Assembly (NCBI GenBank): GCA_964504985.1
Contig: CAZDFU010000001.1
Span: 24,088-88,087, forward strand
Length of the DNA stretch: 64,000 bases
Direction of reading: 5' to 3'
Source: CAZDFU01 sp964504985
GTDB taxonomy: Bacteria > Patescibacteriota > Microgenomatia > Daviesbacterales > UBA10151
The first letter of the stretch is position 1. The number at the start of each line of letters is the position of its first letter. The notes below the pieces were generated by a model that did no database searches, was not told the DNA's origin, and saw only the letters and a program-made list of their open reading frames with translations. The position numbers and the translations under genes were made by a program. This document shows, one piece after another, positions 16,977 through 25,801 of the stretch.

Positions 16977-18152
16977 ATGCAAAATAAGTTTAAGATTTTA
17001 CACCAAGACGGTAAGGCAAGATCCGGAATACTGGAAACTGCTCATGGTGCAGTTGAAACCCCAAACTTTATTCCAGTTGGCACTAAAGCTTCTGTTAAGG
17101 CGCTCTCAAACAGGGATTTAGAAGAGATTGGGGTTCAGATTATCCTTTCTAACACCTATCATTTAATGCTCAGGCCAGGAGATGAGGTAGTTAAAAAATT
17201 AGGGGGTTTACATAAATTTATGAACTGGGATAAGCCCATGATGACTGATTCAGGGGGTTATCAGGTATTTTCTTTAGGGGTAGGGTTGCAGCATGGGGGC
17301 AGTAAAGTATTAAGAAAAGTAGCAAATGGAAAACAGGGAAGCGGGAATTTAAGAAGCAGGCCAAGATTAAACAAAATATCAGAAGAAGGGGTAACTTTTC
17401 AGTCTCATCTGGATGGTAAAAAGTATATGCTTACTCCTGAGTCCTCAATTCAAATACAGGTAAATTTAGGGGCAGATCTGATTGTGGCTTTTGATGACCA
17501 TGAATCAGGCCATTATAATCATGAAGAAACATTAACCTCAGTAGAGTTAACTGAAAGATGGGCTGAAAGGTCTCTTAATGCCTTAAAAAAGCTCAAAACA
17601 GGACAATTGATGTATGGAGTTGTACATGGAGGGGAATTTAAAGACTTAAGAATTAGAAGTGCCAAATTTACAGATAAATATTTTGATGCTATAGCAATAG
17701 GTGGAATCTACCATGATAAAAAAACTTTAAATGATATCTTAGAATGGACAGTTAAATCTGTGTCAGAAGAAAAAGTAAAACACCTCTTGGGTATTGGAGA
17801 AATAGAAAATTTATTTGATGCAGTTGATAGGGGGATAGATCTTTTTGATTGTGTTGCCCCCACGCGTCTTGCCAGGCATGGTTTTTTATATCCAGGAATT
17901 AATATCAGGCTGGCAAAATATAAAGAAGATAAAAACCCAATTAAAAAAGACTGCAGTTGTTTTACCTGCCAAAACCATACCAGGGCCTATTTGCATTACC
18001 TGCTTGCTGCCGGTGAGTTGCTTTATTACCGGTTAGCCGCTTATCATAATGTTTTCTTTATATCTAACTTAATGAGGAAAATAAGAGAGGCTATTAAAGA
18101 GGGCAGCTTTAAGAAGCTGAAAGCAAAAACGCTCCGATTAAAGGGGAGCTAG
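16977..18152 (+). CDS. tgt: Queuine/preQ1 tRNA-ribosyltransferase
   Basis: This 391-residue enzyme exchanges guanine 34 of GUN-anticodon tRNAs for a queuosine precursor. The substrate site appears as MTDSGGYQVFSLG, the nucleophilic Asp in LFDCVAPTRLARHG, and the zinc site as CSCFTC with a downstream His. An extra loop of roughly 20 residues follows FSLG (GGSKVLRKVANGKQGSGN region), compared with the Escherichia coli enzyme as I remember it. No preQ1 synthesis genes are in the window. Confidence 0.95.
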   Translation: MQNKFKILHQDGKARSGILETAHGAVETPNFIPVGTKASVKALSNRDLEEIGVQIILSNTYHLMLRPGDEVVKKLGGLHKFMNWDKPMMTDSGGYQVFSLGVGLQHGGSKVLRKVANGKQGSGNLRSRPRLNKISEEGVTFQSHLDGKKYMLTPESSIQIQVNLGADLIVAFDDHESGHYNHEETLTSVELTERWAERSLNALKKLKTGQLMYGVVHGGEFKDLRIRSAKFTDKYFDAIAIGGIYHDKKTLNDILEWTVKSVSEEKVKHLLGIGEIENLFDAVDRGIDLFDCVAPTRLARHGFLYPGINIRLAKYKEDKNPIKKDCSCFTCQNHTRAYLHYLLAAGELLYYRLAAYHNVFFISNLMRKIREAIKEGSFKKLKAKTLRLKGS

Positions 18153-18192
18153 TTAAGCCCCCCTTTACCTTCAAATTCTTTGCAAAGAATTT
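18139..18192. terminator. Bidirectional terminator-like hairpin pair between convergent genes
   Basis: TAAAGGGG (18139-18146) pairs with CCCCTTTA (18160-18167). A second, perfect 20-bp palindrome occupies 18173-18192 and ends in TTT on both strands. Together they separate tgt from the convergent small gene, and both stops lie on the hairpins. Confidence 0.6.
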
Positions 18193-18413
18193 TAAACTAC
18201 TGGTGTGCCACCAGCGGGATTTTGGTCAGTGCCTGTTTCGCTTTCACCCTCACCGCCTTCTTCAGTTGGTGTTTCTACAGGTGTTTCTCCTGCTGGAGTT
18301 TCTGTAGGAGTTTCTGGTTCCTGAGATGGTTGAGGTGTATCACCTATTCCACCTTGACCCTGGTCGTCTGCTGGTACATTTGTGCCCATTCCGCCTTGAT
18401 TTGAATCGTCCAT
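18192..18413 (-). CDS. Small acidic Gly/Pro/Thr/Glu-rich protein
   Basis: The 73-residue product is of low complexity, with repeated T-P-x-E-T/G-E-T-P-V units in the middle, a Gly/Gln-rich start (MDDSNQGGMG) and no cysteine or hydrophobic segment. A strong ribosome-binding site (AAGGGGGTGAT) precedes the ATG, which supports real expression. It is unlikely to fold. Function is unknown. A similar GGGGGTGA site precedes the major prepilin at 49398. Confidence 0.6.
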   Translation of the reverse strand: MDDSNQGGMGTNVPADDQGQGGIGDTPQPSQEPETPTETPAGETPVETPTEEGGEGESETGTDQNPAGGTPVV

Positions 18414-18458
18414 TAAAATATCACCCCCTTCCGTCCACTTAGTTTATCTTTAAAGTAG

Positions 18459-18488
18459 TTGTCAGGTCAATACCTTTTTAGGTACACT
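18459..18488 (+). promoter_or_regulatory. Promoter of the LCP-like gene
   Basis: TTGTCA (18459-18464), an 18-nt spacer and TACACT (18483-18488) end 6 nt before the ATG at 18495, so the mRNA would begin at the start codon. Confidence 0.55.
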
Positions 18489-18494
18489 AAAAAT

Positions 18495-19475
18495 ATGCCT
18501 TCATGGAGAACTGTCCAATCCAAAAGACAACTGACACAAAAAACTAAATTAGCAGTTTTTGTTTTGGCTCTAGTATTGGGGTTATTGCTTTTATCCCAGA
18601 TTGTTAAAGTTACCCAAATAATATTTAGCCCCTGGAAGTTGCAGACAGATAATCAAAAAAAGTTTTCATGGAATGGGGATTTTAATATAAATTTATTAGT
18701 CCGTTCTGGAAAAACTTCACTGGTATCTTTTAGTCCTCAGAATGAGGAAATTACTATTATTAATATTCCTGATTCATTGTTTTTTGAAACAGCATACGGT
18801 TTTGGTAAATGGCAGTTCCGTTCTATTTATGATCTGGGTGAAGGAGAAAAAGGTTTAGGAGGAAATAAACTAATAAAAAGCAGCCTCTCTTCATTATTTG
18901 CTTTACCAATTGATGGGGTAGTGGAGGGTGATTTAGTAAACCTTATCAAAGAAGATAAGTTCTCAATGCTGAGTGTTTTATTTGACCTTAAATCAGAACT
19001 TACACTTATGGAACTAATAAGATTCCAGATTGATGTATCAAGAGTACGGTTTGATAAAGTTAGCCAGATTGATTTGGAAGAGCAAGGTGTTTTGGAAAAA
19101 AGCAATCTTCCTGATGGGAGCGGGGTTTTAACTGCTGATACTGTAAAGCTAGACTCAGTTTTATCAAATATGATTGATCCTCTGCTTTCCAAAGAGCATA
19201 AAACTATTGCTGTTTTTAATTCAACTGAACACCCCCTGCTTGCCCAAAAAGCAGCCAGGTTAATCACTAATATAGGAGGTGATGTTATTATAGTCTCAAA
19301 CGGCAAAAATAAGCTAAAAACAACTGCAATTTCAGGTGATCAATCAAAGACTTTGGAGCGTCTTAAGCAAATTTTTGAAGCAAGTGGTACAATTGACCCC
19401 AATGATGAGGATTTAGCCTCATCCAGAGCCCAAATCACTTTATTTTTGGGTGAGGACTATTATTTAAAACAATAA
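18495..19475 (+). CDS. LytR-Cps2A-Psr (LCP)-like protein with LytR_C domain
   Basis: The protein has a basic cytoplasmic start, one transmembrane helix (about residues 18-38), an extracellular domain that resembles a reduced LCP phosphotransferase core, and a C-terminal LytR_C domain (IAVFNSTEHPLLAQKAARL onwards, ending ITLFLGEDYY). LCP proteins attach lipid-linked glycans to the wall. The conserved Arg/Asp set of catalytic LCP domains is not obvious, so it may be a scaffold. I chose ATG at 18495 because the promoter lies immediately upstream; the frame is open to 18459. Confidence 0.7.
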   Translation: MPSWRTVQSKRQLTQKTKLAVFVLALVLGLLLLSQIVKVTQIIFSPWKLQTDNQKKFSWNGDFNINLLVRSGKTSLVSFSPQNEEITIINIPDSLFFETAYGFGKWQFRSIYDLGEGEKGLGGNKLIKSSLSSLFALPIDGVVEGDLVNLIKEDKFSMLSVLFDLKSELTLMELIRFQIDVSRVRFDKVSQIDLEEQGVLEKSNLPDGSGVLTADTVKLDSVLSNMIDPLLSKEHKTIAVFNSTEHPLLAQKAARLITNIGGDVIIVSNGKNKLKTTAISGDQSKTLERLKQIFEASGTIDPNDEDLASSRAQITLFLGEDYYLKQ

Positions 19476-19485
19476 GGGGTTAATT

Positions 19486-20154
19486 ATGATCTTATGGATA
19501 TTGTTGTTTGGGCTGGTTGTAGCTATCTCTTTTGTGCTTGCATTTAAATCCATGCACGATTTTCAGGAGATCCCTGCTGAAGGAGGAGAAGAATATGGGT
19601 TATTCTTAATCCGCAGACTCAGCCAGCTAAACAAGCAACTCTTAACCTCTTTTCATAAAGAACTATCAACCTCAACTCTTTTTATCAGTTTTGAGAGGCT
19701 TATAAAAGGGACAAAAGCTGCTTTGGTTGTATACGGCCCAAAAAAAATATTAGCCAAATATAAACAACAACTTGATCTTTTAGAGCTTGAAGATTATACA
19801 AATGTAAGACCTGAACAATTTGCAGCCTGGGAGGTAGTTGTTAAACATGCTGGTAAACCTGGTTTTCCGCCTGTGCCTGCTGAGGATCAAATATGGTGGC
19901 AGCTGATATTATCTACCAAAGAGGGGAATTTTTTTCATCCCCATATAAGATTGGCAGTGGTATCTAACCATCCAAAAAGAAGGGATATTCTTAAGGCAAA
20001 ACTTGCAGATTTGTCACCAGACAAATTTGTAAAATTACCCAACACCTTTTCTAATACCCAGTTGCTTGATTATTACAATAAAAGAGGTTTTAGGAAAGAT
20101 GCGCACAATAAGAATCTGAATCCAGATGATGTTATCAGGTTACTTGATGTTTGA
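19486..20154 (+). CDS. Hypothetical protein with N-terminal membrane anchor
   Basis: The 222-residue protein has an N-terminal helix (ILWILLFGLVVAISFVLAF) and then a mixed alpha/beta region of unknown family, with clusters such as TKAALVVYGPKKILAKY and AEDQIWWQLILST. It follows the LCP-like gene by 10 nt, probably in one operon, and may work at the membrane with it. I do not recognise it. Confidence 0.65.
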   Translation: MILWILLFGLVVAISFVLAFKSMHDFQEIPAEGGEEYGLFLIRRLSQLNKQLLTSFHKELSTSTLFISFERLIKGTKAALVVYGPKKILAKYKQQLDLLELEDYTNVRPEQFAAWEVVVKHAGKPGFPPVPAEDQIWWQLILSTKEGNFFHPHIRLAVVSNHPKRRDILKAKLADLSPDKFVKLPNTFSNTQLLDYYNKRGFRKDAHNKNLNPDDVIRLLDV

Positions 20155-20160
20155 AAGAAG

Positions 20161-20916
20161 TTATACTACCTGTTCTTCTTCAGCATTTTCCGCATCTTCT
20201 TCGTTTTCATTTTGATTATCTAAAGGGGTGAGGATTTCGTGAGTTAAAGTGGAGTCAGAATTTTCCAAAAATGAGGGTTGATTTTTAAACCTTTTACTTC
20301 TATAAATTTCCTTAACCAGCACTGCTAAAGCATTTACCTTAATGGATTTAATAAATAAATCATATTTGTTCCCACCGCGGAGCAGTCTTATCAGATGATG
20401 ACAAATATCATCTGGTAAAACTCCCAGGTAATTAGCATTACTATCTACTATGGTAATTTTCCTGTTTTTTATAATCATATTAACCTTCATACCGCAATAT
20501 GCTCTTGATAATTTTTGTGGTTCTGCTACTTTTAAAAGATTGACAATTCTTGTTTTTCCAGGTTCTTGTAAAAAAAGGGAAGCTGATAGTTTTAGGGACG
20601 GAGAAAATTTTACTAGGCCGTTTGCCTGAATTTCTTCCTTTTTCCCATTAGGTTTAAAAGATTTAATGATTTTTAAATTTTTTATGGCAATTGGGTTATA
20701 TGGATCAATTCTTACAACTTCAGAATAGTATTTCTTTGCCAAATTATACTTATCCATTTCCATATAAACCCGGGCCTGGCGGTTTAGCGCATCAACATTT
20801 TGAGGGTCCAGTTTTAAGATTTGTTTGTTCAACTTTAAGGCATCATCCCAGCGGGAATCCAGTGCAGCCTCGATAGCGTTATGAGTTAAGTTTGAAGACA
20901 GGGGAGATTGATCCAT
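20161..20916 (-). CDS. TPR-repeat protein with acidic tail
   Basis: Two tetratricopeptide-type repeats occupy roughly residues 11-78 (ALDSRWDDALKLNKQILKLDP, then ALNRQARVYMEMDKYNLAKKYYSEVVRIDPYNPIA, described here by position). A beta-rich domain follows (about 100-215, including a cysteine in AYCGMKVNMII), then an acidic Glu/Asn/Asp tail (EEDAENAEEEQVV). TPRs bind other proteins; the partner is unknown. It is convergent with the gene at 19486. Confidence 0.65.
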   Translation of the reverse strand: MDQSPLSSNLTHNAIEAALDSRWDDALKLNKQILKLDPQNVDALNRQARVYMEMDKYNLAKKYYSEVVRIDPYNPIAIKNLKIIKSFKPNGKKEEIQANGLVKFSPSLKLSASLFLQEPGKTRIVNLLKVAEPQKLSRAYCGMKVNMIIKNRKITIVDSNANYLGVLPDDICHHLIRLLRGGNKYDLFIKSIKVNALAVLVKEIYRSKRFKNQPSFLENSDSTLTHEILTPLDNQNENEEDAENAEEEQVV

Positions 20917-21018
20917 CTAAGGGAAAAAGTATAGAAGAGAAAGAAAGGGTTGTCAATGGTTTCGCATAATATTTGCCTGGTTTAATTTGTTTCAGTTGTT
21001 AAAATAACCAATGCTGTC

Positions 21019-21047
21019 TTGAAAGTACATTCTAAACCCTATACACT
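21019..21047 (+). promoter_or_regulatory. Promoter of yebC
   Basis: TTGAAA (21019-21024), a 17-nt spacer and TACACT (21042-21047) precede the ATG at 21060 by 12 nt, implying a leader of about 6 nt or none. Confidence 0.55.
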
Positions 21048-21059
21048 ATACTGATTCTC

Positions 21060-21815
21060 ATGAGCGGTCATAGTAAATGGTCAACAATAAAAAGGCAAAA
21101 GGGTGTTGCTGATATTAAAAGGGGGCTAACTTTTACCAAGGTAGCTAATGCAATAACCATTGCTGCTAAACTGGGGGGCTCAGGTGATCCTGAATCTAAT
21201 CCAAGATTAAGGATGGTTATTGAGGAGGCAAAAGCTGTTAATATGCCCAAGGAGAATGTTCAGAGGGCTATAGACCGTGGTTTAGGAAAACTTCCAGGAC
21301 AAGTCATAGAAGAAGTAACTTACGAAGGGTTTGGTCCGGGAAAAGCAGCCTTTTATTTAGAAGCAGCTACAGACAATAAGTTAAGGACTTTGCAGGAAAT
21401 GAAAAATTTCTTTGAAAGGTCAGGAGGATCCTTGGGATCACAAGGTAGTGTTTCTTATATGTTTGATAGGACTGGAGAAATTAGGGTGAAAAGTAAAGGT
21501 GCTTCTTTAGAAGAAGAATTACTGGATTTGATAGATTTAGGGGTAGAAGATGTTCAGGATGATAAAGAATTACAAGAATATTTAATATATGTACAAGGCT
21601 CGCAATTAAATACTATGGGTAATAAAATTACTCAGAGAGGTTATGTAGTGGAATCTCAGGAATTAATCTATAAGCCCAATATTTTAGTTGAGATAAAGGA
21701 TCCTGAAATAGCAAAAAGGGTATTGGAGTTTACCCAAAAGTTGGAGGAGCATGATGATATACAAAAAGTTTATACAAATTTTGATATACCTGATGAATTA
21801 ATAACACGTTCCTAA
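21060..21815 (+). CDS. yebC: YebC/PmpR-family regulator
   Basis: The 251-residue protein opens with the family signature MSGHSKWSTIKRQKGVAD and contains GFGPGKAAFYLEAATDNK, a hallmark of YebC. The family was annotated as transcriptional regulators and is now also linked to translation through difficult sequences such as polyproline. ruvC lies 53 nt downstream, the usual yebC-ruvC order. Confidence 0.95.
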   Translation: MSGHSKWSTIKRQKGVADIKRGLTFTKVANAITIAAKLGGSGDPESNPRLRMVIEEAKAVNMPKENVQRAIDRGLGKLPGQVIEEVTYEGFGPGKAAFYLEAATDNKLRTLQEMKNFFERSGGSLGSQGSVSYMFDRTGEIRVKSKGASLEEELLDLIDLGVEDVQDDKELQEYLIYVQGSQLNTMGNKITQRGYVVESQELIYKPNILVEIKDPEIAKRVLEFTQKLEEHDDIQKVYTNFDIPDELITRS

Positions 21816-21868
21816 AGTAAAGCTTTATATTAATTAGAAAACTTAGGGTAAAAGATAAAGAAAATTTT

Positions 21869-22399
21869 ATGATAATTTTAGGTATTGATCCCGGAACAGC
21901 AACAACAGGATATGGGATTATAAAAGTCCCTGATGATATTTTAGGTAGGGAATATGAATATGATATTGAGCTTATAACTTATGGTAATATCTCAACCCCT
22001 AAAGACAGGTTAATGCAGGATAGGCTGCAGATGATTTACTCAGAGTTGGATTATGTGATAAAAAAATATAAACCCGACCAGATGATTTGTGAAATGTTAT
22101 TTTTTGGAGCAAATACCAGAACTGCTATTATGGTTGGGCAGGCCAGGGGAGTGATTATGTTAACTGCTGCTCAAAACAGGCTGCCTTTTCAGGATTATAC
22201 GGGATTACAGGTAAAATTAATGGTGGCAGGATCTGGCAGATCAGATAAAAAGCAGGTTCAGGAGGCTGTCAGAAAGTGGCTGGGGAAAAAAGGGAAGAAA
22301 AGGGCGCAATTTAGCAAACTCAAAGGCGGACATATTGATGATGCAATGGATGCAATAGCCATAGCTATTTGTCATGTGCTGAAATTGGCAGCAAAATAA
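21869..22399 (+). CDS. ruvC: Crossover junction endodeoxyribonuclease RuvC
   Basis: The 176-residue nuclease resolves Holliday junctions. Its acidic catalytic residues are visible as Asp7 in GIDPGTATTGYG, the Glu in MICEMLFF, and the aspartates in HIDDAMDAIAIA. Length is typical. Its stop is immediately followed by the ATG of the next gene. ruvA and ruvB are not in the window. Confidence 0.95.
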   Translation: MIILGIDPGTATTGYGIIKVPDDILGREYEYDIELITYGNISTPKDRLMQDRLQMIYSELDYVIKKYKPDQMICEMLFFGANTRTAIMVGQARGVIMLTAAQNRLPFQDYTGLQVKLMVAGSGRSDKKQVQEAVRKWLGKKGKKRAQFSKLKGGHIDDAMDAIAIAICHVLKLAAK

Positions 22400-23182
22400 A
22401 TGAAAATTAATATTAACAAGCGCCAGAAAATTATTATAACATCAGTCATCCTAACTATAGGACTTTTATCAACACAATTGGTTGATTTTAATTTAAGGTT
22501 TAGATTTATTGCAGGGTTATCTGTCTTGGCATATTTGCTTTCCCTCTGGTCTCTTTGGGAAGGTTTAAGTTTAACTAAGGCTATTGTTCTTCTTATATTG
22601 CCCACATTTTATACTTTAGCTGTTGCAAGTTTCTATTTTTTGTTGCCTGTTAGGTGGTTAACCAGACTGCCTGTGGCTTTTGTATTTGGCTTAACTTTTT
22701 ATCTTTTGCTTCTTTCTCAGAATGTTTTTAATGTAGCCTCAATTAGAACCATTCCTTTATACCGGGCTGCTTCCACTGCCAGTTTCTTGTTTACCCTTCT
22801 TTCTGCTTTTTTTATATTTAATGTTATATATGCTTTTAACTTATTGTTTTTATGGAATGGGGTAGCAGTATTTTTAATTACCTACCCATTAATATTACAG
22901 GTGCTTTGGTCAATCAACATGAAGGATAGGCTTTCAGCAGCTGAATTGATTCAAAGCCTGGTTTTAGCATTGGGGCTGGGGGAGCTGGCATTAAGTTTTT
23001 CCTTTTGGCCTATGCTTACAACCATTTGGTCCTTATCCTTATCCTCAGCAATGTATGTGCTTTTAGGTTTAACTACTCAGGTATTAAGAGGCAGGGCAAG
23101 CAGGAGAGTGGTGTGGGAGTATTTGGGGATAGGGGTGATAGTACTCATAGTGTCTTTTTTTACTACTTCCTGGACAGGTTAA
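22400..23182 (+). CDS. Multi-pass membrane protein, unknown
   Basis: The 260-residue product is hydrophobic almost throughout, with about eight predicted helices and a short basic cytoplasmic start (MKININKRQK). It has no motif I recognise. The start codon abuts the ruvC stop, so it is probably translated from the same transcript. It is followed by the 925-bp gene-free region. Confidence 0.65.
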   Translation: MKININKRQKIIITSVILTIGLLSTQLVDFNLRFRFIAGLSVLAYLLSLWSLWEGLSLTKAIVLLILPTFYTLAVASFYFLLPVRWLTRLPVAFVFGLTFYLLLLSQNVFNVASIRTIPLYRAASTASFLFTLLSAFFIFNVIYAFNLLFLWNGVAVFLITYPLILQVLWSINMKDRLSAAELIQSLVLALGLGELALSFSFWPMLTTIWSLSLSSAMYVLLGLTTQVLRGRASRRVVWEYLGIGVIVLIVSFFTTSWTG

Positions 23183-24107
23183 TTTGAAATATAATATCTG
23201 AGTTTAGGCTGATATAATAATCCAAACTAATTGAAGTAGAGGAGTGTGAAAAATACCTCAAGATTCCGTGAAAAGAAAAAAGATACAGTTTGATATAGTT
23301 GCTACCCTCGATGTGGATAACTATAGGGTTATAATTGTAAGATTTTAGCTTCAGTTTTAGCAAGATGCATATATATCTGCCAGTGAAGGATACCCGAACC
23401 TTCCGGAGAAGAGAACCCCACCCTCTGTGTGCCTTATAAGCACATTGAAACAAAGTAATAGTTATTAATCCGCTGTTTTGGATGCAGATTTACAACTTTT
23501 CTGACCACTACACTATGGTAGGCAACCTACCCTATGTATTAATGTCGTACAATGTATCTTATGCGATGTCAAGGAAGGGTTTTCCGGAGGAGCCCGCTAA
23601 ACGGGCCCATGCCAAAATTTAATAGAATTTAAAGGGATTTATTAACTATATTTATTTGTGCTTAATTTCTTACTTTCCTATTAAAAAATTTTATAGTTTA
23701 TGCGGGGTCAATTTTTAAAATATATCAATATTAGGTTTAGGTCTTCCTGACAGCCTAAACTACAGATGGTTCCATATAGCTCTCATCCCCTGATAAACCG
23801 TTTTTGGGGCATTACAGGGCCTCGTGCCTAGAGAGCGGATTGGGCCCCGCGCTAAAGGCTGCTTGGCTAAAGCGGTTTGATTTTTGTTCAGCTGTTTTAA
23901 TGGTTTGATGTTTGCTGCCCACAAATACTAATGTTTATTTAATTGGTCCAGTAACCTTATATATAATCTTTGGACTGATCATTAAACTAGGAAAGTTTTT
24001 TACAAACCACTTTATGTATGCATCTTTTGTTGTCGCACAATATCTAGGGGTTGACAAACCACACTAAAAAATGTCAAGCTGAAGTTAGGTACTAAATTGA
24101 GTATTTT
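23183..24107. other. Longest gene-free stretch (925 bp)
   Basis: No convincing coding frame exists; a 96-codon minus-strand frame at 23163-23453 lacks any protein-like features. The first 700 bp are rich in short inverted repeats and hold the candidate RNA described separately. The last 215 bp are AT-rich and hold promoter-like words (TATATATAAT near 23963, TTGACA at 24052), the latter forming an inverted repeat with TGTCAA before the surface-protein gene. Confidence 0.7.
23211..23890 (+). ncRNA. Candidate structured RNA, one or two modules
   Basis: An extended -10 promoter (TGATATAAT, 23210-23218) opens the region. Hairpins include ACCCT/AGGGT near 23300, GAAGG/CCTTC near 23386-23405, GTGTGC/GCACAT near 23430, GGTAGG-CAA-CCTACC near 23520 and GCCCG-CTAAA-CGGGC (23592-23606). 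A second module holds GTTTAGG/CCTAAAC near 23735-23762 and a long 9-bp closing stem AAACCGTTT/AAAGCGGTTT enclosing GGGGC/GCCCC, followed by a T-run near 23880. I could not match it to tmRNA, RNase P, 6S, SRP RNA or 5S rRNA. The strand is inferred from the promoter. Confidence 0.45.
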
Positions 24108-24851
24108 ATGAAATTTCTTAGCCCGGTTTTATCCCTGTCTGTTATACTCACCCTATTCTTACTTAGCCCTGCCTATGCTTTGGCAGCTACTCTTTCCCTC
24201 TCCCCTTCTTCGGGCACCTTTAATAAAGGTTGTCCTTTTAGTTTGGATATTAATTTAGATACACAAAATGCTGAAACAGACGGAACAGATGCAATCCTTC
24301 TTTATGATAATACCAGATTGACTGCTAACTCCATTGATACTGAACTGCCTCAAAAAATTTATAATGACTTCCCAGGAAGTAATATAGATGAGGCTGCAGG
24401 CAGAATTACAGTTTCAGGATTAGCTTCAGTTTCAAGCGCTTTTAATGGCAGGGGTACAATGGCAAAAATATACTTTACAGTAAAAGATAGCGCTGCTACT
24501 GGATTAACCCAAGTTAAGTTTGACTTTACTTCTGGCGGTAAAACAACTGATTCTAATGTGGTTGAGAGAGGGTCGGTTCAGGATATATTAACATCTGTAA
24601 CTAATGGCAACTACACAGTAGGAACTGGGGCCTGTGGAGCTGCTGCCGGGACGCCTTCTGTCCCTTCAACATCAGGCAACAACAATACAGTGTTTGTATC
24701 TACGCCTTCTGGTCAGGCACCCGCCACCATTGATCAGTTTGTGGACAGAGATGGAAATGGTCCAGGAGGTACGCCTCAATTAACTTTTACCTTGGCCATT
24801 GTAGGATCTGTATTGACTGTTCTGGGAATATTAGGTCTGGCGCTGCTTTAG
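24108..24851 (+). CDS. Surface protein with cohesin-like domain
   Basis: The 247-residue protein has a signal peptide (FLSPVLSLSVILTLFLLSPAYALA), a cohesin-type beta-sandwich from about residue 29 to 170 (SLSPSSGTFNKGCPFSLDINLDT, then ILLYDNTRLTANSI and GTMAKIYFTVKD, given as landmarks), a Ser/Thr/Pro-rich linker and one C-terminal transmembrane helix with no basic tail. Cohesin domains bind dockerins or act as surface adhesion modules. It is probably displayed on the cell surface. The downstream recombinase gene starts 21 nt later. Confidence 0.75.
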   Translation: MKFLSPVLSLSVILTLFLLSPAYALAATLSLSPSSGTFNKGCPFSLDINLDTQNAETDGTDAILLYDNTRLTANSIDTELPQKIYNDFPGSNIDEAAGRITVSGLASVSSAFNGRGTMAKIYFTVKDSAATGLTQVKFDFTSGGKTTDSNVVERGSVQDILTSVTNGNYTVGTGACGAAAGTPSVPSTSGNNNTVFVSTPSGQAPATIDQFVDRDGNGPGGTPQLTFTLAIVGSVLTVLGILGLALL

Positions 24852-24872
24852 GCTTTCTAATTGTTTGAAAAT

Positions 24873-25790
24873 ATGACTCTTTCCGCTCTTATCACTGATT
24901 TTCTGGAATATTTGGAACTTGAGAGAAATGCTTCTCAGCTGACAATAAAAAATTATGATCATTATTTAAAAAGGTTTCTGGAGTTTAGCAGTGATATTGA
25001 TCCTAAAGATATTGACTTAAACTTAGTCAGAAAGTATAGACTCTATCTTTCCCGTTATACTGATTCTAAGACAAATAAGCCCTTAAAAAGGGTAACCCAA
25101 AATTACTTTATGATTGCTTTAAGGGCCTTTTTAAGATATTTGGCCAGAATAGATATAACCGCTTTATCTCCTGAGAAAGTAGAGCTTGGGGAGAACGAGC
25201 CAAGTCCTTTAAAGATTTTGGATGAAACTTACCTTAAACAATTACTTGATGCCCCTGATATTTCTAAGAAAAGCGGTTTAAGGGATAAATCAATTTTAGA
25301 AATGCTTTTTTCAACAGGGCTTAGGGTTTCTGAATTGGCCTCTTTAAACCGCAGTACTATAAATTTAAACAGACGGGAGTTTGGAATTATTGGTAAGGGA
25401 GGTAAAGAGCGGGTGGTATTTATATCAGATACTGCAGCAGACTGGCTGCAAAAATACCTTAATATTAGAAAGGATACTTTTAAGCCTTTATTTATCCGTT
25501 TCCAGGGAAAGGTGAATCTTGAAAATCAGGGTGAAGCCATGAGGCTTACCACAAGGTCTATTGAAAGAATTGTAGAAAAATATGTAAAAGCCCTGGGTTT
25601 GCCTATAAAGGCCACACCTCATACCTTAAGGCATGTTTTTGCTACGGATTTATTAATAAATGGAGCTGATATCAGATCTGTTCAGGAAATGCTTGGGCAT
25701 GCTAATATTTCTACCACTCAAATTTATACTCATGTCACCAATGCCCATTTAAAAGACGTCCACAAATCCTTTCATTCAGGAAATAAGTAA
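24873..25790 (+). CDS. Tyrosine recombinase, Xer type
   Basis: The protein of about 305 residues has an N-terminal SAM-like core-binding domain (TDFLEYLELERNAS onwards) and a catalytic domain with all the expected residues: Arg in TGLRVSELASL, Lys in GKGGKERVV, His and Arg in HTLRHVFATDLL, His in LGHANIS and nucleophilic Tyr in TTQIYTHV. It probably resolves chromosome dimers like XerC/XerD or the single XerH/XerA. A TTG at 24861 in the same frame is an alternative start. No att sites, transposon ends or cargo flank it, so I favour the housekeeping role. Confidence 0.9.
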   Translation: MTLSALITDFLEYLELERNASQLTIKNYDHYLKRFLEFSSDIDPKDIDLNLVRKYRLYLSRYTDSKTNKPLKRVTQNYFMIALRAFLRYLARIDITALSPEKVELGENEPSPLKILDETYLKQLLDAPDISKKSGLRDKSILEMLFSTGLRVSELASLNRSTINLNRREFGIIGKGGKERVVFISDTAADWLQKYLNIRKDTFKPLFIRFQGKVNLENQGEAMRLTTRSIERIVEKYVKALGLPIKATPHTLRHVFATDLLINGADIRSVQEMLGHANISTTQIYTHVTNAHLKDVHKSFHSGNK

Positions 25791-25801
25791 TCCAGGGAAA
25801 G

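Noticed and set aside
18192..18413. Rejecting the 73-residue acidic frame as a shadow
   Set aside because: I kept it as a gene because a strong ribosome-binding site precedes the ATG and a terminator-like palindrome follows the stop; the opposing plus-strand frame has neither.
23163..23453. 96-codon minus-strand frame
   Set aside because: It has no family resemblance and a Cys/Lys/Tyr-rich random look, and it lies across hairpins of the candidate RNA.
23183..24107. tmRNA, RNase P RNA or 5S rRNA in the gene-free stretch
   Set aside because: I looked for the tRNA-like T loop and tag end of tmRNA, the GAGGAAAGTCC and ACAGAA cores of RNase P and the CCGAAC-GGAAG context of 5S on both strands. 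None was present in proper context.
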